Shown piece by piece: positions 1 through 5,994 of a stretch of 64,000 nt of DNA (positions are counted from its first letter, which is position 1; each line of letters opens with the position of its first letter). The DNA is from Lentisphaerota bacterium (GTDB lineage: Bacteria > Verrucomicrobiota > Kiritimatiellia > UBA8416 > JAIOPI01), in the NCBI GenBank assembly GCA_021413965.1, contig JAIOPI010000015.1, positions 1 through 64,000 on the forward strand, read 5' to 3'. The notes beneath the pieces are model-generated. The model was not told the DNA's origin and searched no databases. It worked only from the letters and a program-made list of their open reading frames with translations. The position numbers and the translations under genes were made by a program.

Positions 1-153
1 GTGGCCGGGGTCCTCAGCTGCCAAAAGGGGGCGATTAAAGAACACCTGCTCCGCCTCCAGGGGCGTAACCTTGTGAGCGTCCCAGTTCTTCTGGGCATTC
101 CCCCCGCTCCAGTCAAATCCTTCAAACTCAGGCGCCGACGCGAGCTCCATCAT
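1..153 (-). CDS. brnT: BrnT-family toxin, partial (DUF497), cassette 7
   Basis: Reading the minus strand from ATG at 153 (or 150) gives a frame open to the window edge, 51 residues. It contains FDWSGGNAQKNWDAHKV and then EAEQVFFNRPLL followed by an Asp-Pro-Gly-His stretch. This matches the BrnT pattern: an F-x-W-D-like start, a Lys-Asn pair, an x-H-K-V stretch and an E-A-E-x-V-F motif. BrnT is a RelE-fold ribonuclease toxin normally encoded just before its BrnA antitoxin, which would lie beyond the left edge. Toxin-antitoxin cassettes are known to stabilise integron arrays. The usual WD dipeptide is WS here. The 3' part and the antitoxin are not visible, so activity cannot be judged. Confidence 0.75.
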   Translation of the reverse strand, partial: MMELASAPEFEGFDWSGGNAQKNWDAHKVTPLEAEQVFFNRPLLAAEDPGH

Positions 154-215
154 GGGGATGAGCGTATATGGTTATCGTACACCGGTCAAGTCGCGTGTGA
201 TTCACTCGCCGAAGG

Positions 216-317
216 GCCGAACGTCACGGCTGTGCTGCCCGGAACCCGTGGCGCGACTCGTGGCTCCTGCACGAGGCGTGCCGCGGGTGGAGGGCAAGCA
301 CGAGCCGATGGTTCGGC
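216..317 (-). other. attC recombination site (cassette 6)
   Basis: GCCGAAC at 216-222 and GTTCGGC at 311-317 form the outer inverted pair around about 100 bases with internal complementarity. It lies just after the stop of the 321-830 gene and before the BrnT cassette, as expected for an attC at the 3' end of a cassette. Its interior differs from the 110-base attC type seen at 1824, 2365 and 3534. Confidence 0.75.
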
Positions 318-320
318 TCT

Positions 321-830
321 TCATTTCGCTTCCCATGGTGAGGGCGAATCATTGCCATGACTACCTCCATACGACCATGCAGCGCCCATTGTATTCGTGA
401 ATCCGCCGATGTCGATTTCATGGTAGCCACGCATTTTGCCGTAATCCATGGTCATCTCGATCAGAACATCTACCGCATTGGTGTTGAGGGAGGACAGATG
501 TTCTGCCAAGGCCTTGGAATAGTAGCCAATGTGGTATCCCGGATACTCCTGGAATGTGAGTACTACATGCGTGTCGTTCGTGAACTGGGGTGATGGCTCT
601 CCAATATGCCATGTCATCGCGTAGGTCCTCATCTTCGTGTAGCCGACGTAGGGGCCATACATGAAGAATCCATAGGCAGCGGTGAACAAGAGTATAAGGA
701 CTCCAAAGATCGGAGCTGTATTCCATCTCTTGGACGAGAGCCGGCCAATGATCCAACTCGCGAGAAGAACTGTAGGAATGGCCAAGACATAGATGAATGG
801 CCTGGTATCGATGTAGGCTATCGTGATCAT
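321..830 (-). CDS. Cassette 6: small two-span membrane protein of unknown function
   Basis: 169 residues starting at ATG 830, a few bases inside the cassette boundary, as is normal for cassette genes. Two hydrophobic segments are visible at about residues 10-30 and 40-58. A Tyr/Thr/His-rich soluble C-terminal domain of about 100 residues follows, presumably outside the cytoplasm. No family is recognised. A longer overlapping frame begins at 837 but has no membrane-protein character and no better start. Expression probably depends on a promoter further up the array (higher coordinates). Confidence 0.7.
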   Translation of the reverse strand: MITIAYIDTRPFIYVLAIPTVLLASWIIGRLSSKRWNTAPIFGVLILLFTAAYGFFMYGPYVGYTKMRTYAMTWHIGEPSPQFTNDTHVVLTFQEYPGYHIGYYSKALAEHLSSLNTNAVDVLIEMTMDYGKMRGYHEIDIGGFTNTMGAAWSYGGSHGNDSPSPWEAK

Positions 831-837
831 TCTTCAT

Positions 838-909
838 GCCGAACGTCCGCGTGAACCTCGCCGGTGAAGCGAAGCGGAGCCGGCGTAGTGTTCCACGCAG
901 TTGTACTGT
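838..909 (-). other. attC recombination site (cassette 5), divergent
   Basis: GCCGAAC at 838-844 is a good outer box. The opposite end is degenerate (GTTGTAC near 900-906). A self-complementary core CGCCGG(T)..CCGGCG lies between them. The site falls exactly in the gap between the genes at 321-830 and 919-1815, which supports the call in spite of the weak R'' box. Confidence 0.6.
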
Positions 910-918
910 GTCCCCTTC

Positions 919-1815
919 TCAGAGGATTTCAATGTCTTGATGCTCTCGCTTCACCGGCTTGGGCCAAGCTCGTGCCGAAAAGCGGTCGGCCCAAATGTAG
1001 TAAATGGTCAGACTCATGACTGATAGGCCTGTGGCGGAGATTCGGTCCTCCACTGGCGCGCACGTCAAGAGGCCATCGGCCTCTTGACGGTTAACCAGCA
1101 TGGGAGCGAACTGTCGATTCCAGTCGCTCCACTTCTTCCCTCCACGATGGAAGCGGGCGGATGAACAATGGTGAAGGAGCAAGTAGTCATCGAGGGTCGA
1201 TGGCGAATTGTCGGACTCCCGATCAAGGTAATTGTCGAGGGTTGCCCGAATCATGTCTCCGTCCATGCGGCGACCAATCTCTGCGGGGAGGTGGGAGAGA
1301 TCTAGCAGGTCTCGCCACATCTTGCCGCAATGCGGCGAGATGGCGTTGACGCAATCGCGAATCTTCTGGATTTGCGCCGCAGGCACTTCCGCCCGCTCAT
1401 CGGGGTCGTGCCAACGGTAGTGAACAGTAATGTAATCTGAGAGTGCGATCGCGGTAGCGATGCGCTCCGAGTCCGTCGCCGGATGAGACTCCATCAACCA
1501 TGCGTGACTGGCAATAATGGCCTTGCCAAACTTCTCCGACTGGCGCGACTCGCCCTGGCGGAGGAGCGAAATCAGACAGAACGCCGTGGGCAGTTGCCCG
1601 TTGCCATTGGTGCCCCAACTCCCATTTGGATTCTGAATCTCAATGAACTTCTGCGAGGCGTTCGTAATTACGGCGTGCACTGGGTCTCCCTTGCCGTAAT
1701 GGGAGGCGGAACTACGACTGCCGTAGATTCCCGTGATAGTGACGGGAGCGTTGCTCTCGGCACGCGCGCATCCGGCTAATGCCGTTAGCGCCAGGGCCAT
1801 GACGATTCGACTCAT
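919..1815 (-). CDS. Cassette 5: prenyltransferase/squalene-oxidase-repeat-like lipoprotein
   Basis: 298 residues with a lipoprotein signal peptide (MSRIVMALALTALAGC, lipobox LAGC). The mature part has two stretches resembling the alpha/alpha-toroid repeats common in PVC proteins annotated as prenyltransferase/squalene-oxidase-repeat-containing. One is at about residues 60-120 (IEIQNPNGSWG, then a Leu-rich helix and SEKFGKA). The other is near the C-terminus (W-x-D-W-N, then RQEADGLL, then a helix ending in TIYYIW). Known family members are exported but biochemically uncharacterised, so no enzyme activity is claimed. A start at GTG or further upstream would cross the attC site. Confidence 0.7.
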   Translation of the reverse strand: MSRIVMALALTALAGCARAESNAPVTITGIYGSRSSASHYGKGDPVHAVITNASQKFIEIQNPNGSWGTNGNGQLPTAFCLISLLRQGESRQSEKFGKAIIASHAWLMESHPATDSERIATAIALSDYITVHYRWHDPDERAEVPAAQIQKIRDCVNAISPHCGKMWRDLLDLSHLPAEIGRRMDGDMIRATLDNYLDRESDNSPSTLDDYLLLHHCSSARFHRGGKKWSDWNRQFAPMLVNRQEADGLLTCAPVEDRISATGLSVMSLTIYYIWADRFSARAWPKPVKREHQDIEIL

Positions 1816-1823
1816 CTTCTCAC

Positions 1824-1934
1824 ACAGAACACGCCCGCACTAACTGGCGGCTTCACGTGGCGTGGTTGCTGCTCCTCATCCTATCCGCAGCAACCATGCC
1901 GCGGGAAGCCGTACAGTTCAGTGCGTTGTTCGGC
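1824..1934 (-). other. attC recombination site (cassette 4), 110-base type
   Basis: The right end GTTCGGC at 1928-1934 is canonical. The left end (ACAGAAC at 1824-1830) is altered. The interior is nearly identical to the sites at 2365-2473 and 3534-3643, including TCCTCATCCTATCCGCAGC near the loop and CCGTACA towards the right arm. Confidence 0.8.
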
Positions 1935-1947
1935 TTTTCTCCGAACC

Positions 1948-2346
1948 CTATTGGTTTCCAAAATGTACCCTGAGGCTTTTCTGGTTCTGTGGAGTCAATC
2001 CTACAACTGCTGCATCGAAATCCATCTGTTGAATCTCCGTTTGATTTGGTAGCCGTAACTTTCCGTGAATACTTTGGACGTGCAAATTCAACACCTTCAC
2101 AACGTTGCTCTGTTCGTAGAGAATCGATTGTTCGTAAGTCGTGGTGCCAATTATGGGCGTGACGATTCCGTTTCTGATAATCGGAACGGCGTAATTCGCA
2201 CCTAGGGTCTTGCAGAGTTCATGGGACACCCACTGGCGCAGCTGCTCAAGCTCTCGGGATTGCCACCGCCTGTAGTGCTGGTGACCATAAACGAAGCAAA
2301 GTGTTGAAATAACGCCGGCCAGAAATGCGAGAATGATTCGACGCAT
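1948..2346 (-). CDS. Cassette 4: membrane-anchored protein of unknown function
   Basis: 132 residues. ATG at 2346 has AGGAG eight bases upstream on the minus strand, so the start is firm. Residues 4-22 form a hydrophobic N-terminal anchor or uncleaved signal (ILAFLAGVISTLCFVYG), followed by a basic patch and a soluble domain of about 105 residues rich in Ile, Val and Gln. No lipobox is present and no family is recognised. The short spacers on both sides leave no room for a second gene in this cassette. Confidence 0.7.
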   Translation of the reverse strand: MRRIILAFLAGVISTLCFVYGHQHYRRWQSRELEQLRQWVSHELCKTLGANYAVPIIRNGIVTPIIGTTTYEQSILYEQSNVVKVLNLHVQSIHGKLRLPNQTEIQQMDFDAAVVGLTPQNQKSLRVHFGNQ

Positions 2347-2364
2347 CTTCTTTTCTCCTCATGA

Positions 2365-2473
2365 GCCGAACGCCCGCACTCCCTGTTCCGGGGCCGTGGC
2401 GTGGTTGCTGGTCCTCGTCCGTCCGCAGCAACCATGCCGCGGAACTCCGTACATGTGCAGCGCGTTGTTCGGC
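2365..2473 (-). other. attC recombination site (cassette 3), 110-base type
   Basis: GCCGAAC at 2365-2371 and GTTCGGC at 2467-2473 are exact reverse complements. CGCCCGCACT lies next to the left box and GCGCGTT next to the right box. The core GTTGCTG...CAGCAAC can form a long stem. Confidence 0.88.
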
Positions 2474-2503
2474 CGGTCTGTTTGCTGGCGACTCCAGAAC
2501 GAA

Positions 2504-2854
2504 TCATTTCATTACCTTGCTGATCCTCGCCCCGTTCAGATCAAACACTTCCTCATACACATTCGTATCTGTTGACCAGTACCTCTGGGAGGAGATCAGC
2601 CTGAGCTGCTCTGGTTCCTCACGCCACCTGAGCAGAAGCACCTCGGAGACAGTGGCTAGTCTTGTCTTGGTTCCCGATCTCTCTAGCAAAACATCATACC
2701 CCGGATCGGGTGTGTTTCCGCCTGTGTATCGTACGATTGCCTTGGCGTTTCCGCTTGGAGAGGGGAATTCCTGGACTATCCGCGATTTCCCGCAACCAGC
2801 GGCAACTATCGCGAGAGCTAGAGTGAAGCTTGAAACGTAGGGGCGGTAGTTCAT
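2504..2854 (-). CDS. Cassette 3: small lipoprotein of unknown function
   Basis: 116 residues from ATG 2854. The N-terminus is a lipoprotein signal (hydrophobic LALAIVAAGC, Cys at residue 21). The mature domain (about 95 residues) has alternating polar/hydrophobic stretches such as AKAIVRYTGG and GYDVLLERSG, suggesting a small beta-rich domain. The frame stays open upstream to 3175, but that would read through an attC site and remove the signal peptide, so the internal start is preferred. The ribosome site is weak. Function unknown. Confidence 0.72.
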   Translation of the reverse strand: MNYRPYVSSFTLALAIVAAGCGKSRIVQEFPSPSGNAKAIVRYTGGNTPDPGYDVLLERSGTKTRLATVSEVLLLRWREEPEQLRLISSQRYWSTDTNVYEEVFDLNGARISKVMK

Positions 2855-2908
2855 GTGGTCTCTAACGTTGCGTCGGGGAGACTGCTTCGTTTTTCCGCCA
2901 TCACTTTG

Positions 2909-2985
2909 GCCGAACGTCCGGCCTCTCCGTTTGCTCACCCGCGTCCGCGGCGGGTGAGCAATACGAGAGCAGGCCGTTGTTGGGC
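2909..2985 (-). other. attC recombination site (cassette 2), short type
   Basis: GCCGAAC at 2909-2915 and GTTGGGC at 2979-2985 bound a 77-base site with a strong internal stem (TTGCTCACCCGC / GCGGGTGAGCAA). It is clearly shorter than and different from the 110-base attC type in this array. Confidence 0.85.
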
Positions 2986-2991
2986 CTTCTC

Positions 2992-3528
2992 CTATCCATT
3001 GAGAAACCAGAGTCCCATTGCCCATGCTGGGTTTGTCAGGATTCCGGCTCCTGTGGCAATCCAGATGCTGTGTCTGAAAGACAGCCCCCAAATCCGCTTG
3101 GCGAACACGAAGGCCAATATCCCTACACCGATTCCCGCAAACACGAAGTTCATCACCAGAAGAGGCGCAACCCACGAACCTTCTCCCTTAAGTCCCAGGA
3201 CTCCAGCCACGAGTCCGGCCAGTAATGCCGCAAGAATGGCTCCGATGCGATCAGCGGCTTGTCCGAACATGGTCAGCCAGATCAGTGAACGCAAGATCCT
3301 GCTGATGGGCAATGAGCCGAGACGTCGGGCGGGCAGCCCGACCACGAGGAAGTTAAGGCCGTAATTCACAACCATCAGCAGGGCAACCAGGGGAATTGCC
3401 AACGCCACGTCTTCGCAAGGCGTTCGGGAGAAATATGCGACAAGATCGATCCCGTCCGCGAGCGCGGCGCTTGGACAAAGGGTGCCAAAGGCGACCAATC
3501 CAACCGATAATGCCGATCTTCTTTTCAT
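2992..3528 (-). CDS. Cassette 2: multi-span membrane protein of unknown function
   Basis: 178 residues. A Sec-type signal (ending near ALADG, about residue 26) is followed by roughly four hydrophobic segments: IPLVALLMVVNYGLNFLVV (about 45-63), IGAILAALLAGLVAGVLGL (about 95-113), LLVMNFVFAGIGVGILAFVF (about 122-142) and the C-terminal IATGAGILTNPAWAMGLWFL. A basic, Pro-containing loop (ARRLGSLPISR) lies between the first two. No family is recognised. The start at 3528 is six bases from the attC boundary, typical of a compact cassette. Confidence 0.72.
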   Translation of the reverse strand: MKRRSALSVGLVAFGTLCPSAALADGIDLVAYFSRTPCEDVALAIPLVALLMVVNYGLNFLVVGLPARRLGSLPISRILRSLIWLTMFGQAADRIGAILAALLAGLVAGVLGLKGEGSWVAPLLVMNFVFAGIGVGILAFVFAKRIWGLSFRHSIWIATGAGILTNPAWAMGLWFLNG

Positions 3529-3533
3529 TCCAT

Positions 3534-3643
3534 GGCCAACGCCCGCGCTAACTGGCGGAGTTTCGCGGCGCGGTGGCTACTCCTCATCCTATCCGCAGCC
3601 ACCGTGCCGCGGAACTCCGTACATGTTCAGCGCGTTGTTGGGC
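3534..3643 (-). other. attC recombination site (cassette 1), 110-base type
   Basis: GGCCAAC at 3534-3540 and GTTGGGC at 3637-3643 are the outer boxes. The interior is nearly identical to the sites at 1824 and 2365, with GTGGCTAC...GCAGCCAC able to pair. It marks the end of the first cassette after attI. Confidence 0.88.
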
Positions 3644-3663
3644 TCCGATCTTTTGACGGCCCC

Positions 3664-4269
3664 TCAATGCTCTTGGATCCTCGTGGAAAAAACCACTACG
3701 TTTGTCCCAAGTGGGAATGTCCCATCAAATGGCATAAGCACCTGAGGAGAGTGGTTTGCGTCCGCCGTGAACAAGGAGACGACGCCCCTCATGCTGACGG
3801 CATTTTCTTCCAATGAGAAGACTAACACCCTCGCGAGTATGCCTGGCCCATGAGAAATGGAGACGACATCACCGCCTAGGTGAATGGTGGACTGGCATTG
3901 CTGGTTGGTGCCATCGTTCTCTACACGCACTTCTGCCCATTTGCCGACAGTTGCCTGGATAGGATGGAGTGTGATTAGATCGACGTCCCCCTTGCCGGAA
4001 AGAATCTGACTTAGCTCGTCTGGGGAGAGTGTGCTGTTGCTGGTCATTTGCCATTGGTCCGTCAGCACCCAAGGGGCTTGATCGTCCGGGTGTTCTACGA
4101 TGTGGGCCATTTTCAAGTTGATTGCGACGGTTTCACCGTGGCGTGAAGCAAGCACGTTGAGTTCGCGCCTTGTGATCGTCTGCGGCTTTGAATCGGGATT
4201 CATAGCTGATTGACGGTTGGACAAACAACCGGCAGCTAACAAAAGCAGCAGTGGTAGGGTTTTCTTCAT
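3664..4269 (-). CDS. Cassette 1: lipoprotein of unknown function, attI-proximal
   Basis: 201 residues from ATG 4269, which has GGAG six bases upstream. An ATG at 4281 is in frame but has no ribosome site. The signal peptide MKKTLPLLLLLAAGC has a clean lipobox. The mature part includes a Ser/Asn/Asp-rich region and beta-strand-like stretches (RVLVFSLEENAV, GTNVVVFSTR). Being the first cassette, it should be the best expressed if the usual promoter in the integrase/attI region is present. No family recognised. Confidence 0.72.
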   Translation of the reverse strand: MKKTLPLLLLLAAGCLSNRQSAMNPDSKPQTITRRELNVLASRHGETVAINLKMAHIVEHPDDQAPWVLTDQWQMTSNSTLSPDELSQILSGKGDVDLITLHPIQATVGKWAEVRVENDGTNQQCQSTIHLGGDVVSISHGPGILARVLVFSLEENAVSMRGVVSLFTADANHSPQVLMPFDGTFPLGTNVVVFSTRIQEH

Positions 4270-4283
4270 TCTTGTCTCCATTA

Positions 4284-4360
4284 GCCCAACTCTACATAGG
4301 TCGACGTCTGGTTTCGGAGGCTAGTGACGTGGACCGACCCCTCTAGGGTGTCAGAATCGG
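4284..4360 (-). other. attI-cassette junction and probable attI site
   Basis: GTTGGGC (minus strand, 4290-4284) is a core recombination box just ahead of the first cassette gene. No attC-like partner box lies on its integrase side, so this is where attI should join cassette 1. Short inverted motifs (GTCGAC; GACGT/ACGTC) lie between 4300 and 4340. The outer limit of attI is not defined by the sequence alone. Confidence 0.6.
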
Positions 4361-4450
4361 ACGGTTGGTCAAGCGCAAGATTTTCTCAACTTTTCCCGGA
4401 ATGGCCGGAGGTCTGTCTCTTTATGTGAGTAAAGGGGGGCATCGCGTCGA

Positions 4451-4586
4451 GTTGGCTTTTGGCGGGCGGGACCGCGATGGGACGACGTTGGCCTATCCCG
4501 GAATCAGGCGGGCGGTTTGGGGCCAAAACGTGCGTCAGAAAGTTGGCTTTTGGCCGGCATTGGGATGATAGGCCGACGTTGGCCTA
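4451..4586 (+). repeat. Paired 45-base direct repeats with GTTGGCY ends upstream of intI
   Basis: Copies at 4451-4495 and 4542-4586 both begin GTTGGCTTTTGGC and both end GACGTTGGCCTA, with a more divergent middle. Each end therefore carries GTTGGCT or GTTGGCC, which fits the integrase core-box pattern GTTRRRY. The rest of 4291-4617 holds no convincing gene. AAGGAG at 4601-4606 is the intI ribosome site. The cassette promoter and the integrase promoter probably lie in this 330-base region, but I cannot assign -35/-10 boxes with confidence. Confidence 0.65.
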
Positions 4587-4617
4587 GCAAGGTATTGAGC
4601 AAGGAGCGAGGTGTAAC

Positions 4618-5928
4618 ATGCTGAATGACAATGAGATGCTATTGGAGCAGTTTGGCGAGTATCTGCTGCGGCGTCAGTTGACGCCGGAACGCAATGCGCC
4701 GTTCATGGTCCGGTGGGTCCGGAAATTCCTGAGTCTGCCAGTTGCGCCAGGGGTTCCAATGGACGAGCGGATCGAGGAGTTCTCCGAGTGGCTGCGCGGT
4801 TATGGGATCACCGAGGAATGGCGGTTGGAGCAGGCGCAGCGAGCGGTCCGCATCTACTTCAACACCTTTCTCCATGCGAAAACCACCGCCACTGACCCCA
4901 CTCCCCGCTTCAGCCCCAATCCCGACGGCACGATTGATCGCACCGGCCTGATGACGTGCCTGCGTGACACGCTGCGGCTGAAACACTATTCCTATCGCAC
5001 CGAACAGACTTATACCGAGTGGGTGGACCGCTTTCTGGACTATCTGCGGGAAACGGATAATGGCGCCGCGCAGTCCGGCTACCGGATCACCGCCCAGTCC
5101 GTGAAGGACTTCCTCACTTACCTCGCCACGCGCCGCCAGGTGTCAGCCTCCACGCAGAACCAGGCCTTCAACGCCTTGCTCTTCGTCTGCCGGGAGGTTC
5201 TCAGCCTCGAAGACCTGAATCTGGACACGGGCGTTCGCGCCAAACGCGGGAAGAAGTTGCCGGTCGTGCTGACGGTGCAGGAAGTCCGAGCCCTGCTGGC
5301 GCACATGTCCGGGACCAGTCGCTTGATGGCGGAAATCGTTTACGGCGGCGGTTTGCGGGTCCTGGAATGCTGCCGGCTGCGCGTGAAGGACGTCGATTTC
5401 CAGGAGAACCTGCTGTTCATCCGCGGCGGCAAGGGCGACAAGGACCGGTCCACGCTGCTGCCGGTATCGGTCAAGCCGGCGCTGGCCGAGCACCTTGAGA
5501 ACATTCGGCATTTGCACCAGGCTGACCGCGCGGCGGGCGTGGCCCCGGTCTGGCTGCCGGATGCGCTGGCCCGGAAGTATCCGCGGGCGGGCGAGGAGTG
5601 GGCGTGGCAATACGTCTTCCCGGCCCGCGATCTGTCCACGGATCCGCGCGGCGGGGCCGTGCGCCGGCACCACGTCTGCGAGGGCATGCTGCAGAAGGCC
5701 GTGAAGATCGCCGTCCGCGAGGTGCCGATTCACAAACCGGCCTCCGTCCATACGCTGCGGCACAGCTTTGCCACCCACCTGCTCCTGCACGGGGTGGATA
5801 TCCGCCAGATCCAGGAATATCTGGGCCACCAGAGCGTGGAGACGACCATGATCTACACCCACGTGGTGAGGGATTTGCGCAGTCCGGCGCGCAGCCCGCT
5901 TGACTTGCTGGAGGATACGGAAGCCTAG
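4618..5928 (+). CDS. intI: Integron integrase with extra N-terminal domain
   Basis: 436 residues. This is a tyrosine recombinase that excises and inserts cassettes by attI x attC recombination. Catalytic residues visible: R247 (GGGLRVLE), K272, H378 and R381 (HTLRHSFATHLL), H404 (LGHQS) and Tyr413 in MIYTHV. Residues about 321-352 (YPRAGEEWAWQYVFPA then DPRGGAVRRHH) are the additional segment specific to integron integrases, separating it from XerC/D. Usual IntI proteins are about 320-340 residues. The excess is at the N-terminus, where residues 1-90 look like a second SAM-like DNA-binding domain before the canonical one (about 108-200). Start ATG 4618 has AAGGAG at 4601. Confidence 0.93.
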   Translation: MLNDNEMLLEQFGEYLLRRQLTPERNAPFMVRWVRKFLSLPVAPGVPMDERIEEFSEWLRGYGITEEWRLEQAQRAVRIYFNTFLHAKTTATDPTPRFSPNPDGTIDRTGLMTCLRDTLRLKHYSYRTEQTYTEWVDRFLDYLRETDNGAAQSGYRITAQSVKDFLTYLATRRQVSASTQNQAFNALLFVCREVLSLEDLNLDTGVRAKRGKKLPVVLTVQEVRALLAHMSGTSRLMAEIVYGGGLRVLECCRLRVKDVDFQENLLFIRGGKGDKDRSTLLPVSVKPALAEHLENIRHLHQADRAAGVAPVWLPDALARKYPRAGEEWAWQYVFPARDLSTDPRGGAVRRHHVCEGMLQKAVKIAVREVPIHKPASVHTLRHSFATHLLLHGVDIRQIQEYLGHQSVETTMIYTHVVRDLRSPARSPLDLLEDTEA

Positions 5929-5994
5929 GAGCCTGACGGACGGCGCGCGGCGCCCGCTGGCAAGCAGAGAATTTCAAAGTCGGGCCACATTCGC

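Larger units (their letters stand above)
1..5928. mobile_element. Chromosomal integron: cassette array plus integrase
   Basis: An integron-type tyrosine recombinase at 4618-5928 is read rightward, away from an array of at least seven cassettes on the minus strand. Each cassette holds one ORF followed by an imperfect inverted repeat bounded by GCCGAAC/GCCCAAC and GTTCGGC/GTTGGGC, the form of attC R boxes. This is the usual layout, with intI diverging from its array and the attI junction near 4284-4290. The array runs off the left edge, so total size is unknown. By eye the cassette DNA is more AT-rich than the rest of the window, which fits acquisition of cassettes from elsewhere. I see no transposase, so the integron looks sedentary next to dnaE. 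Confidence 0.9.

Noticed and set aside
2504..3175. 223-codon version of cassette 3
   Set aside because: The extension reads through an attC site and places a signal peptide in the middle; the ATG at 2854 is preferred.
4365..4568. 67-codon plus-strand frame between attI and intI
   Set aside because: It covers the paired repeats, has no ribosome site and no protein-like composition; the region is better explained as attI/promoter DNA.
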